From JBFIHF01 sp964411125 (lineage in GTDB: Bacteria; Myxococcota_A; Bradymonadia; Bradymonadales; Bradymonadaceae), in contig CAYPJU010000065.1 of assembly GCA_964411125.1 (NCBI GenBank), positions 1 to 37,449 on the forward strand: 37,449 bases of DNA, given 5' to 3'. The notes beneath the pieces are model-generated. The model ran no database searches, was not told the DNA's origin, and saw only the letters and a list, made by a program, of their open reading frames with translations. Shown one piece after another: positions 1 through 9,189 of this stretch (positions are counted from its first letter, which is position 1; each line of letters opens with the position of its first letter). A program made the translations under genes and the position numbers.

Positions 1-74
1 CCGTTGTTGGAGGAAGCCGTGCCGTTGTTGGAGGAAGCCGTGCCGTTGTTGGAGGAAGCCGTGCCGTTGTTGGA
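1..74. repeat. 21-bp tandem repeat, about 3.5 copies, cut by the window edge
   Basis: Three perfect 21-bp units (1-21, 22-42, 43-63) and half a fourth (64-74) lie at the extreme left end. On the minus strand they encode the TASSNNG repeats of the truncated lipoprotein. The array probably continues beyond the window. Perfect repeats of this kind often break short-read assemblies. Confidence 0.9.
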
Positions 75-185
75 CGCACCATCCCCGGGCTCCCGCTTGC
101 GCAGATCGTCACCGCCTCCGCATGCAGCGAGCACCGTCGCGACCACCAGGACCCCGCATCTCGAGACCAATCGTTCGTTCGTCAT
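1..185 (-). CDS. Truncated lipoprotein with TASSNNG repeats (N-terminal part only)
   Basis: The gene runs off the left edge, so only 61 residues are visible. It starts at an ATG (185-183) with GAGGAG a few bases upstream on the minus strand. A hydrophobic signal sequence ends in the lipobox LAAC, placing the lipidated cysteine at residue 22, followed by GGGDD, so the product should be an exported, lipid-anchored surface or periplasmic protein. After a short charged stretch the chain enters a tandem repeat with the 7-residue unit TASSNNG, probably a flexible linker between the anchor and a domain outside the window. The function of that domain cannot be judged. The gene is divergent from the DUF455 gene, with about 230 bp between the two starts. 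The start and lipoprotein nature are well supported; no family can be named. Confidence 0.75.
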   Translation of the reverse strand, partial: MTNERLVSRCGVLVVATVLAACGGGDDLRKREPGDGASNNGTASSNNGTASSNNGTASSNN

Positions 186-414
186 CACCACTCCTCGTCG
201 ATGGTCAGAGACTACCGCCATCACCGCCAGCCTCAATGAAAATGACCTGAAGAGCGTTGAAACACCGGCGTATCGAGGCCTGTGTGAACGCTCCGACGAG
301 CTGACGGGCGAACGTTTCCGTCAGAGATGGTACGGTTGCCGTGGCCGCGTCCACACGCCGCATCGGTTGAGTGGTTCAGCGGACTGCTACAGCGGGACTC
401 GGGACTCGACAGCG

Positions 415-1212
415 ATGACCACCGTATCGACATTCTGCGAGCGCTTGCTCCACGGCGATTCGCTCACCGACAAGTTGTCGGTGCCGCCAGGTGGGCTCGA
501 CGCGTTGGTCGACGATCCCACGGCTGCGGCGCGGGCGTGGAGCGAGCCGGGGCGCCCGCCGGAGCTGCGCATCGCGTCGCGGAAGGACCGCAAGAAGATG
601 CCGAGCCCGACCGCGCTCGGCGACCCCGAGATGCGGGTGCGGTGCCTGCACACCTTCGCGAACCACGAGCTGATGGCGATCGAGCTGATGGCGTGGGCTC
701 TTCTTGCGTTCCCGGACGCGCCAGTCACCTTTCGGCGCGGGCTGCTCCACATCATCGCCGACGAACAGCGCCACCTGCAGACCTACATGACCCGCATCGA
801 GGAGCTCGGCGCGAAGTTCGGTGACCTGCCGGTCAACGACCATTTCTGGCGCGTGGCGCCGTCCCTCGATACGCCGCTGAAATGGGTGAGCGCGATGAAC
901 CTGGTGTTCGAGCAGGCGAACCTCGACCACGCGCCCCAGTACGCCGAGTGGTTCGACGCTGTCGGCGACGACGCGTCGGCAGACATCATGCGGATGATCG
1001 AGGCCGACGAGATCCAGCACGTCGGGTTCGGGGCGCACTTCCTGCGTCAGAATACCCCCGCCGGTGCGTCGACGTTCGAGGTGTGGACCGAGAACCTGAC
1101 GTTCTACAACGAGCCGTACCGTGCGCGAGGGCAGCAGTTCAACGCCGAGGCGCGGCGCGCGGCCGGCCTCGACGAGGACTTCGTGGCGAAGATGAGGAGC
1201 GCCGGCGGGTGA
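415..1212 (+). CDS. DUF455 family ferritin-like protein
   Basis: This 265-residue protein matches the DUF455 family (PF04305), helical proteins of the ferritin-like superfamily with no firmly assigned reaction. The key segments are ANHELMAIELMAWAL, then DEQRHLQTYMTRIEELG, then the E-A-D-E-I-Q-H-V-G stretch near residues 195-205. These carry the Glu and His residues expected to bind a di-metal centre. The frame is open upstream almost to position 1, but the upstream part translates the lipoprotein repeats in the wrong strand and is meaningless. The ATG at 415 gives an N-terminus (MTTVSTFCERLLHGDSLTDKL) of the kind I expect for the family. No strong Shine-Dalgarno sequence precedes it, so the start is somewhat uncertain. 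GlmU follows 70 bp downstream on the same strand. The physiological role is unknown. Confidence 0.85.
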   Translation: MTTVSTFCERLLHGDSLTDKLSVPPGGLDALVDDPTAAARAWSEPGRPPELRIASRKDRKKMPSPTALGDPEMRVRCLHTFANHELMAIELMAWALLAFPDAPVTFRRGLLHIIADEQRHLQTYMTRIEELGAKFGDLPVNDHFWRVAPSLDTPLKWVSAMNLVFEQANLDHAPQYAEWFDAVGDDASADIMRMIEADEIQHVGFGAHFLRQNTPAGASTFEVWTENLTFYNEPYRARGQQFNAEARRAAGLDEDFVAKMRSAGG

Positions 1213-1282
1213 CCGAGAGGCCCGTTGTCGTGCGGCAGCGGCGCGTCTAGACTCCGGGCCGCCCCTCATGCCGGAGGTCTCA

Positions 1283-2662
1283 GTGTCGCACCAGGCCGTC
1301 ATACTCGCCGCGGGAAAAGGTACCCGCATGAAATCCGACCTCGCGAAGGTGATGCACCCGGTCCTCGGGCGACCTCTGATCGGCTGGGTGACGGAAGGGG
1401 CGCTCGAAGCAGGGGCCGAACGCGTCGTGGTGATCGTGGGGCACCAGCGCGAGAGCGTCGAGAGCTACCTGCACGAACGGTTCGGCGAGCGAGTCGCATT
1501 CGCCGTGCAGGACGAGCAGCTCGGAACCGGGCATGCGGTCTGGTGTGCGAGGGAGTTCCTGCAGGACGACGCGCCCGAGCGAACCATCATCCTGTCGGGC
1601 GACGTCCCGAACCTGCTGCCGGCGACGATCGCGGCGTTCGTGAAGAACGTGGGGGACAGCGACCTCGGGGTGATGACGGCGATCCTCGACGAGCCCGCGA
1701 AGTACGGGCGCATCAAGCGTTCGGCGTCGGGTTCGCGCGTCACCGGCATCGTCGAATGGGCCGACGCGAGCGACGCGGAGCGCGAGATCCGCGAGATCAA
1801 CGCGGGGGTCTACGTCGTCGACACCGACTTTCTCCGTGACGAGCTCGAGGCGCTCTGCACCGGCCCCGCCAACACCGCGCAGGGCGAGTACTACCTCACC
1901 GACCTGGTCGCGGTGGCGGCCGAAAACGGCCAGGCGACCGCATGGATTCTGGACGACGTCGACCAGGTGCAGGGGGTGAACACCCGCGCTCATCTCGCCG
2001 AGGCGATGCGGTGGCGTCGTGGGCTCGTCAACCAGCGATGGATGGAGGCGGGCGTCACGATGCTCGACCCGGCCACGACCTACGTGGACGCCGACGTGCA
2101 GCTCGGGGAAGACGTCACGCTCCACCCGTCCGTCGAGCTTCGAGGGGCGACCCGGGTCGGGGCGCGGACGGTGATCGAGCAATCGTGCACGATCGTCGAC
2201 ACGACGATCGGAGACGACGTCCACGTCAAGCCGTTCTGCCACTTCGAAGAGGCGCGCGTCGAAGACGGGGCCATCATGGGCTCGTTCTGCCACCTGCGCC
2301 CCGGCGCCGACATCGGCCCCGACTGCCACGTCGGCAACTTCGTCGAGGTGAAGAAGACCCGCATGGACCAGGGCGCGAAGGCGAACCATCACAGCTACCT
2401 CGGCGACGGCCACGTCGGCGCGCGCTCCAACGTCGGAGCGGGCACGATCTTCTGCAACTACGACGGGACGAACAAGCACCGGACCGTGCTTGGCGAGGGG
2501 GTCTTCATCGGCTCGAACTCGGCCCTCGTCGCCCCCGTAACGATCGGCGACGGCGCTTACGTCGCAGCCGGTTCGGTCGTCACCGAAGACGTCCCCGCGA
2601 AGGCCTTGGCCGTGGCGCGCGGGCGGCAGCGCAACGTCGACGGTTGGGCCGACCGGGAGTGA
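1283..2662 (+). CDS. glmU: Bifunctional GlmU: GlcN-1-P acetyltransferase / GlcNAc-1-P uridyltransferase
   Basis: GlmU makes UDP-N-acetylglucosamine in two steps: acetylation of glucosamine-1-phosphate with acetyl-CoA, then uridylylation with UTP. The product feeds peptidoglycan and LPS. The N-terminal pyrophosphorylase domain opens with the nucleotide-binding loop LAAGKGTRMKS (about residues 8-18). The C-terminal left-handed beta-helix shows hexapeptide repeats from about residue 265, the NFVEVKKT segment, the NHHSYLGD loop with the catalytic histidine, and NYDGTNKHRTVLG. At 459 residues it is close to the E. coli enzyme (456). I chose the GTG at 1283 because GGAGG sits five bases upstream; an in-frame ATG at 1268 would put that sequence inside the coding region. 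Every active-site motif I looked for is intact, so this looks like the ordinary essential enzyme. Confidence 0.97.
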   Translation: MSHQAVILAAGKGTRMKSDLAKVMHPVLGRPLIGWVTEGALEAGAERVVVIVGHQRESVESYLHERFGERVAFAVQDEQLGTGHAVWCAREFLQDDAPERTIILSGDVPNLLPATIAAFVKNVGDSDLGVMTAILDEPAKYGRIKRSASGSRVTGIVEWADASDAEREIREINAGVYVVDTDFLRDELEALCTGPANTAQGEYYLTDLVAVAAENGQATAWILDDVDQVQGVNTRAHLAEAMRWRRGLVNQRWMEAGVTMLDPATTYVDADVQLGEDVTLHPSVELRGATRVGARTVIEQSCTIVDTTIGDDVHVKPFCHFEEARVEDGAIMGSFCHLRPGADIGPDCHVGNFVEVKKTRMDQGAKANHHSYLGDGHVGARSNVGAGTIFCNYDGTNKHRTVLGEGVFIGSNSALVAPVTIGDGAYVAAGSVVTEDVPAKALAVARGRQRNVDGWADRE

Positions 2663-2739
2663 CCGATTCGTTTTGGCAACGTGCCCGCCATTTGATACGA
2701 CGCTCGTCCGCCTGTTGAGCCCTCGACCGACGAGTCACC

Positions 2740-5700
2740 GTGCGCTTCGAACCCATTGCAATCATCGGCCGCGCCTGCGTTCTACCGGGTGCCAACGACG
2801 TCGAAACTTTCGCGCGCAATCTGTTCGAAGGTGTCGACGGGCTCACCGATCCGCCCGAGGGGCGTTGGCGCCTCCCGGCCGACCTCGCCCTCGGTGAGAG
2901 CGGGCGCGACTGCGCCTGGTCCGCACGCGGCGGATACGTCAGCGGTTTCGAAGATGTCTTCGATCCGACCGCCTACAACCTCGACACCGACCTCGTCCGC
3001 GGGCTCGATCCCCTCTTTCAGTGGTCGCTCCACTGCGCCAAAGGAGCGCTCGAATCGGCGGGGATCGAGGGTTCGCCGCGCACCGGCGTGGTCCTCGGCA
3101 ACCTCTCCTTCCCCACCGAGGGGATGACCGAGTACGGCGAGCGCATCTGGCTCGAACGAAACGCAAACGCCCTGCCGACCGGTTGGGAGGAGCTCGTCGA
3201 CCGGCGCGACCCGCACAACCGCTTCATGAGCGGACTTCCGGCCCACCTCGTCGCGAAGGGGCTCGGGCTCGGCGAGGCGTTCGCGCTCGACGCGGCGTGC
3301 GCGACTTCGCTTTACGCGCTCGACATCGCGGCGATGAAGCTGTGGTCCGGCGAGGCCGACATCATGCTCGCAGGCGCGGTGAATCGGGCCGACAGCCTCT
3401 TCCTCCACGTCGGCTTCTGCGCCCTCAACGCGATGAGCAAGACCGGCCGGAGCCGCCCGTTCCATGCGGGTGCCGATGGCCTCGTCCCCGCCGAAGGCGC
3501 AGCGTTCGTGGCGCTCGAACGGCTCGACGACGCCATCGCGAACGGCCGTCAGATCCTGGGGGTCATCCGCGGTATCGGGCTGTCGAACGACGGGCGCGGC
3601 CGGGGCTTCCTCGCGCCGTCGTCGGACGGGCAGGAACGGGCACTGCGCGCTGCTTATGCGGGCGTCGGGGTCGAGCCGTCCGACGTCGGGTACGTCGAGT
3701 GCCACGCCACCGGCACGTCGCTGGGCGACGCGACGGAGCTCGAATCGATGGCGCGCGTCCTGCCGACTGGCATCCCGATCGGGTCGCACAAGTCGAACTT
3801 CGGCCATGCGATCACCGTCGCCGGGCTCGCCGGGCTGCTCAAGGTGCTGGCTGTCTTCGAGCGGGGCGAGATTCCTCCGACGCTTCACGCCGACGAGCTG
3901 ATCGAGACGTCCGGCTTCGACATCGTGCGTGAGAAGCGGCCGTTCGACGCCGACTTCGCCGCGGTCAACGCGTTCGGGTTCGGCGGGAACAACGGCCACG
4001 TCGTCGTGCAGCGCCCCGACACGAAAGTGGCGGTCCAGAACATCGAGGCGATCTTCGACGACGAAGAGATCGCGATCGTCGGGGTCGAGATCGACGCGGG
4101 CGACCTCGAGGGTGCCGACGCCGTCTTCGATGCCTGGGCACGCGGCGCCGAGATCGACCCGGTGATGACCGCCGTCGAGCTCGACCTCGCCGGCCTCCGC
4201 TTCCCACCCCGCGATCTCGAGCAGACGCTCGGTCAGCAGCTCGCGATCCTCGACGTCGCGCGACGACTCGGCGACCGGTTCGATCTCGAAGGGGACCGCA
4301 CGTCGGTGCTGATCGGGATGGGGTGCGACACCGAGATCGTCCGCTACGGCGGGCGTTGGCGCATGGCGAAATGGGGACGCGAGCTCGGGATGAGCGAAGC
4401 GGCGATCGAGCGTGCGCGCGATGCGTTCGTCGAACAGCTCGAGGCGCAGGGCGTGGTCGGCTCGATGCCGAACATCCCCGCGAACCGCATCAACAGCCAG
4501 CTCGACGTGCGCGGGCCCTCGTACACGGTCTCGTCCGAGGAGCTGTCGGGGCTGCGCGCGTTGGAGGTGGCGCGCGACTACCTTCGCCGCGGGGTCGTCG
4601 ACACGATCCTCGTCGGCGCGGTGGAGCTCGCCTCCGAAGAGATCCACCGCACCGCGTGGACGCAGGTCGTCGGCGACGACGAACGAATGGGGGACGTCGC
4701 GACGATGCTCGTCCTGAAGCGAAAGAGCGACGCAGAAGCCGCCGGCATGGAGGTCCTCGCCGTCCTCGACTCGGTCGACGACGCGCGGGACTTCGACCTC
4801 GACGCCGTCGCCGAGTCGTTCGGCGACACGCACGCGGCCAAGGGACTCTTCGGCGTCGCGCTCGCCGCCCTCTCCGCGTCGCGCGGCGTCGTTGCCGGTC
4901 CGCGTGGCCCCGCGGCGTGGATAGAAGACGCACCGAACGCGCCGCGCGCACGAACGGTGGCGCTCGACGCGCTCGGCGATCAGCGCGACGCCGTGACGGT
5001 GGTCGCCGCGAAGCCCGCGACCGGCCACGTCCTCCCGAGCAAGCCCGGCATCTGGTTCGTGGACGGCGACGACCGCGCCGCGGTGCTGAAGAACCTGCAC
5101 GACCGAAACTTCGTCGACACACCGTCTTCGCCCGCGCGGCTTGCGGTCATCGCCACCGAAGAGACGCTCGAAAAGAAGCTCGCGGAGGCCGCGAAGCTCC
5201 TGGAAGCGGGCCGCACCTTCGGCGCCAACATTCACTACCGCGAGGGGACGCTCGCCGGAGAGATCGGGTTCGTCTTCACCGGGTCGGCGAGCCCCTACCC
5301 CGGGATGGGCTCGGGGTTGTCGGCTGCGCTCCCGTCCGTGGTTCAGGCGCTGTCGGAGAAAGTCGGGCACGATCTGCGGCGCGCGAGCCAGGCCGAATGG
5401 GCCTACGAACAGGGGAACGCCGAGAGCGCGACCGACCCCGAACCGCAGGTCTTCGGCGCATCGTGGCTGACCCAACTGCACGCCGAGGTGAGCCGCAACG
5501 TCCTCGGCATCTCACCGTCCGCGGCGATCGGCTACTCGCTCGGCGAATCGAATTCGCTCTTCGCGATGGGGGCATGGGACGATCCCGGCGGAATGCTCGA
5601 CGACCTGCCGGCATCTCAGCTCTTCACGAACGAGCTGGCGGGCGACTACGCGGCGATCCGCAAGGCATGGGCATCGGCGGGGCACGTCGAAGCTTCCACG

Positions 5701-8700
5701 GCCCAGGGCAACGTCTGGGAGAACTGGACGGTGCTCGGTCCGGTGGAGAAGGTGAAGGCGGCCATCGAACGCCATCCCACCTGCCACATCACGATCGTAA
5801 ACACCGACGACGAGTGCCTGATCGGCGGCTCGCCCGACGGTTGCGAAGCGCTGCTCGGCGAGCTTCTGGACGACCCGAAGGTCCACGCGCAGCGGCTGCC
5901 GTACCTGGTGGCGATGCACGCCCCGGAGGTCGACGAGGCGCGTCAGATCTACCATGCCCTGCACGACCGCCCGACCACGAAGGTCGACGGCGTTCGGTTC
6001 TACTCGAACTTCCTCGGAGAGAGCTACGAGCTGAGCCGCGAAGCGTGTGCCGACGTCCTCGTCGGCCAGGCGTGCGGGACCGTGGATTTCCCTCGGACGA
6101 TCCGAAAGGCGTGGGACGACGGCGTGCGCGTCTTCGTCGAGCACGGCCCCCGCGCGCTCTGCACGGGTTGGATCTCGAGGATACTCGGTGACCGCGAACA
6201 CCTCGCCGTGTCGCTCGACCGGCCCGGAACCGCCGACGTCCTGCAACTCCTCGACGTGAGCGCGCAGTTGATCCTGGCGGGCCACGACGCCGACTGGCAG
6301 AACCTGGTGGCGAGCCTGCGGGTCAGCGAACCCCGTGAGCTGAAGCATCCGCTGAAGCTCGAGGCGCACAAGCCGCCCGTCGTCTTCGGCGCACCCGACG
6401 ATACCTTCGTGCTGCCGATGCCCCCGACCGGCATGCTGCCCACGGTTCCAGAACTTCCGCGGGTCGCGCAGCGACCGCCGCAGTCCCCGGAACTGCCGCG
6501 GCCTTCCGTGGCACGTCTCGGCGCGGGCGGAAGCAGCGAACCGGCTCCGCCGAGCCGGCCTGCGGCTCCTCCGACTCCTCCTCCGGCACCGGCCCCGCGC
6601 CCCACGCCGGCACCACCCAGGGCCCCCGTGATGACGACACCCAAATCGACGCCTCCTCCGCAGCCGAAGCCGGCCACAGGCGGGAGCCCGTTTTACGACG
6701 TTTCGGCGATCCACGCGCACTTCATGCGCACGCAGGCCGCCGTCCACGAGCAATTCATCCAGCACCACCAGAACAGCACTCGGCTGTTGCTGCAGGCGAT
6801 GGCGGGGAGTCCTACCCTGGGCGGCGTCGGAGCACCGCTCCACGACTCCGTTCCCGCGCAAAGCGCGCCGTCCCACGACTCCGTCGCCGTGCAGCAACCC
6901 GTGGTGCGGGACGCCGTTCCCGCGCAGAGCGCAAAGCGCGAAGCGCAGAGCGCAGAGCACGGAGCGCAAAGCGCAAAGCACAAAGCGCAGAGCGCGGAGC
7001 GCAGAGCGGTCTTCTCCCGAGGAGACCTCGAGTTTCTCTCCCACGGGAACATCTCCGAACTCTTCGGCCCCGAATTCGCCGCACAGGATCAGTACGACCT
7101 CGTCGTGCGGATGCCCGAGCCTCCGCTGCTTCTCTGCGACCGCGTCACCGAGCTCGACGCCGAGCCGGCGAGCATGAAGCCCGGGAGCATCCAGACCGAG
7201 ACAGATGTTCGGGACGACTCCTGGTACCTGCACAACAATCGGATGCCTGCCGGTATCATGATCGAGAGCGGCCAGGCCGACCTGCTGCTCGTCAGCTACC
7301 TCGGCATCGACCTCATCACGAAGGGCGAGCGCGCGTACCGTCTGCTCGGTTGCGACCTCACCTACCACGGGCCGCTGCCGCAGCCCGGCGAGACGCTTCG
7401 CTACGACATCGAGATCGACGGCTTCGCCAAACACGGCGACGTGCGGCTCTTCTTCTTCCACTACGACTGCACCGTGAACGGTGAGCTGCGGCTCAGCGTG
7501 CGGAACGGGCAGGCGGGCTTCTTCACTTACGACGAGCTCGAAGAATCGGGCGGGATCCTCTGGTCCGCCGAGACCGCCGAGCACGACGTCGACGCGCCTG
7601 TCGCGCCGCCCGCTGCGCGCACCAAGACCTCGTTCGACGAGTCGGAAGTCCGCGCCTACGCGGAAGGGCGCCCGTGGGAATGCTTCGGCGAAGAATGGGA
7701 GCTGACGAAGGCACACTTGCGTACGCCGACGATCTCGGACGGCCGCATGCTCTTCCTCGACCGCGTCACCAATTTCGAGGTGGAGGGAGGGCCGTGGGGC
7801 AAGGGTTACCTGCGCGCCGAGACCGACGTCACCCCCGACGAATGGTTCTTCGACGGCCACTTCTACAAAGACCCGTGCATGCCGGGCACGCTGATGTTCG
7901 AGGCGGCGCTGCAGGCGATGTCGTTCTACATGGCGGGCAGCGGCTACACGATCAAGCGCGACGGGTGGCGGTTCCAGCCTGTCGCCGGCATCGAATACGA
8001 CATGCGATGCCGCGGGCAGTGCGATCCCGACTCGTCGCTCCTCGTCTACGAGATCTTCGTCGAAGAGGTCCACGACGGCTCCGAGGACGGGATCCCGCGG
8101 CTCTACGCCGACATGCTCGTCAGCGTCGATGGGCTGAAGGCGTTTTGGTGCCGGCGGATGGGGCTCGAACTCGTCCCCGACTACCCGTTCGGCCGGACCG
8201 ATTCGAAGGTCGTAGACGACGGCAGTACGCCTCTGGCCGACGAGGCCCAGGTGCGGGCGATCCAGCTCGGGTTCCCCTCCGACGCGTTCGGCGAGATGTA
8301 CGCGCGATACGACGGCCCGCGAAACGTGCCGCGACTGCCCGGCCCCCCCTACGACGTCGTCTCGCGCGTCGTGACCGCCACCGGCCGTGAGTCGATGAAG
8401 GCGGGGGCCGAGATCGTCGCCGAGTACGACGTGCCGTCCGACGCCTGGTACTTCGAAGAAGGGGACGGCGAAATGCCGTATGCGGTGCTTCTCGAGGTTG
8501 GTTTGCAGCCTTGCGGTTGGCTCGCGAGCTGGGTTGGCTGCACCCTGCAGTCCGACACCGACGTCTTCTTCCGAAACCTCGACGGCACCGGCACCTTGCA
8601 TCGCCCCGTCACCCCCGACGACACGATGCTGACGACGACGGCGAAGCTGACGCGGCTGTCGCGCTCGGGCTCGATGACGATCGTCGCGTTCGACGTCGAG

Positions 8701-9189
8701 ACGAAGAGCGGCGACGACCCGATTTACACCATGTCGACCGTGTTCGGCTTCTTCCCGGCCGAGGCGCTCGCCTCGCAGGCGGGGATCAGCGACGGGGACA
8801 CGCCTGCTCTACCGACCGAACACGTCACCGAACCGATCGAAACCACGGGTCGCCTCGGGCTCTTGTCTCGCGTCGTTCATCGTTCCGACACTCGCCTCAC
8901 CGCGCAGATGGACGTCGATGCGGCGGCGTGGTTCTTTAAGGCGCACTTCTTCAGCGACCCCGTTCAGCCGGGTTCGCTCGGGCTGCAGTTGGTGCGGGAT
9001 GCGTTCGATCTGCTCGGGCACCCCTTCCCGCTCGACGGCGAACACACGTGGAAGTACCGCGGCCAGGTTCGGCCGTGGAACGAAGAGGTGACGGTCGACG
9101 CACACGTGACCGAGGACGAGTACCGCGGCTACCTGTGGGTCGACGGCGAATGCATCTACCGGTTCGTCACCCCTCGTCGCGGCTCTTGA
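2740..9189 (+). CDS. PUFA-synthase-like megaenzyme (KS-CLF-AT-4x hotdog), Pfa3/PfaC type without ACP
   Basis: This 2149-residue protein has the layout of the KS/CLF/AT/dehydratase subunit of polyunsaturated fatty acid or related secondary lipid synthases. Domain 1 (about 1-430) is a ketosynthase with C187 in DAACATSL, H322 in CHATGTS, and K351/H356 in HKSNFGH. Domain 2 (about 440-790) is a chain-length factor in which the nucleophile position is E601. Domain 3 (about 840-1190) is an acyltransferase with S933 in GYSLGES and H1060. A Pro-rich, repetitive linker (about 1215-1430) follows. Four hotdog regions then run to the end; the second (H1707 in GHFYKDPCMPG, D1711) and fourth (H2069 in AHFFSDPVQPG, D2073) keep the FabA-type catalytic His/Asp. 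The first and third look non-catalytic. I see no ACP serine motif, ketoreductase, enoyl reductase or C-terminal AGPAT domain. ACPs and reductases must therefore come from elsewhere. Start is GTG. The product lipid is unknown. Confidence 0.9.
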   Translation: MRFEPIAIIGRACVLPGANDVETFARNLFEGVDGLTDPPEGRWRLPADLALGESGRDCAWSARGGYVSGFEDVFDPTAYNLDTDLVRGLDPLFQWSLHCAKGALESAGIEGSPRTGVVLGNLSFPTEGMTEYGERIWLERNANALPTGWEELVDRRDPHNRFMSGLPAHLVAKGLGLGEAFALDAACATSLYALDIAAMKLWSGEADIMLAGAVNRADSLFLHVGFCALNAMSKTGRSRPFHAGADGLVPAEGAAFVALERLDDAIANGRQILGVIRGIGLSNDGRGRGFLAPSSDGQERALRAAYAGVGVEPSDVGYVECHATGTSLGDATELESMARVLPTGIPIGSHKSNFGHAITVAGLAGLLKVLAVFERGEIPPTLHADELIETSGFDIVREKRPFDADFAAVNAFGFGGNNGHVVVQRPDTKVAVQNIEAIFDDEEIAIVGVEIDAGDLEGADAVFDAWARGAEIDPVMTAVELDLAGLRFPPRDLEQTLGQQLAILDVARRLGDRFDLEGDRTSVLIGMGCDTEIVRYGGRWRMAKWGRELGMSEAAIERARDAFVEQLEAQGVVGSMPNIPANRINSQLDVRGPSYTVSSEELSGLRALEVARDYLRRGVVDTILVGAVELASEEIHRTAWTQVVGDDERMGDVATMLVLKRKSDAEAAGMEVLAVLDSVDDARDFDLDAVAESFGDTHAAKGLFGVALAALSASRGVVAGPRGPAAWIEDAPNAPRARTVALDALGDQRDAVTVVAAKPATGHVLPSKPGIWFVDGDDRAAVLKNLHDRNFVDTPSSPARLAVIATEETLEKKLAEAAKLLEAGRTFGANIHYREGTLAGEIGFVFTGSASPYPGMGSGLSAALPSVVQALSEKVGHDLRRASQAEWAYEQGNAESATDPEPQVFGASWLTQLHAEVSRNVLGISPSAAIGYSLGESNSLFAMGAWDDPGGMLDDLPASQLFTNELAGDYAAIRKAWASAGHVEASTAQGNVWENWTVLGPVEKVKAAIERHPTCHITIVNTDDECLIGGSPDGCEALLGELLDDPKVHAQRLPYLVAMHAPEVDEARQIYHALHDRPTTKVDGVRFYSNFLGESYELSREACADVLVGQACGTVDFPRTIRKAWDDGVRVFVEHGPRALCTGWISRILGDREHLAVSLDRPGTADVLQLLDVSAQLILAGHDADWQNLVASLRVSEPRELKHPLKLEAHKPPVVFGAPDDTFVLPMPPTGMLPTVPELPRVAQRPPQSPELPRPSVARLGAGGSSEPAPPSRPAAPPTPPPAPAPRPTPAPPRAPVMTTPKSTPPPQPKPATGGSPFYDVSAIHAHFMRTQAAVHEQFIQHHQNSTRLLLQAMAGSPTLGGVGAPLHDSVPAQSAPSHDSVAVQQPVVRDAVPAQSAKREAQSAEHGAQSAKHKAQSAERRAVFSRGDLEFLSHGNISELFGPEFAAQDQYDLVVRMPEPPLLLCDRVTELDAEPASMKPGSIQTETDVRDDSWYLHNNRMPAGIMIESGQADLLLVSYLGIDLITKGERAYRLLGCDLTYHGPLPQPGETLRYDIEIDGFAKHGDVRLFFFHYDCTVNGELRLSVRNGQAGFFTYDELEESGGILWSAETAEHDVDAPVAPPAARTKTSFDESEVRAYAEGRPWECFGEEWELTKAHLRTPTISDGRMLFLDRVTNFEVEGGPWGKGYLRAETDVTPDEWFFDGHFYKDPCMPGTLMFEAALQAMSFYMAGSGYTIKRDGWRFQPVAGIEYDMRCRGQCDPDSSLLVYEIFVEEVHDGSEDGIPRLYADMLVSVDGLKAFWCRRMGLELVPDYPFGRTDSKVVDDGSTPLADEAQVRAIQLGFPSDAFGEMYARYDGPRNVPRLPGPPYDVVSRVVTATGRESMKAGAEIVAEYDVPSDAWYFEEGDGEMPYAVLLEVGLQPCGWLASWVGCTLQSDTDVFFRNLDGTGTLHRPVTPDDTMLTTTAKLTRLSRSGSMTIVAFDVETKSGDDPIYTMSTVFGFFPAEALASQAGISDGDTPALPTEHVTEPIETTGRLGLLSRVVHRSDTRLTAQMDVDAAAWFFKAHFFSDPVQPGSLGLQLVRDAFDLLGHPFPLDGEHTWKYRGQVRPWNEEVTVDAHVTEDEYRGYLWVDGECIYRFVTPRRGS
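6922..7008 (+). repeat. Heptamer tandem repeat (GCGCARA, 12 copies) in the synthase linker
   Basis: Twelve consecutive 7-bp units fitting GCRCRRA (most are GCGCAGA or GCGCAAA) run from 6922 to 7005, with a partial unit after. Because 7 is not a multiple of 3, the reading frame rotates through the unit and gives a 21-bp coding period (AQSAK/E-type heptapeptides). No frame of the array contains a stop. The array sits between the acyltransferase and the first hotdog domain. Copies differ by one or two bases, which should slow but not prevent slippage. Confidence 0.9.

Noticed and set aside
2782..5481. Long open frame (899 codons) antisense to the synthase
   Set aside because: It is the mirror of strongly GC3-biased coding sequence. 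Its translation is Arg/Glu/Val-rich with no recognisable domain, whereas the plus strand has clear KS, CLF and AT motifs.
6922..7008. ACP domain hidden in the synthase linker
   Set aside because: The region encodes only AQSAK/E-type repeats and Pro-rich sequence; no DSL-like phosphopantetheine attachment motif occurs anywhere between the acyltransferase and first hotdog domain.
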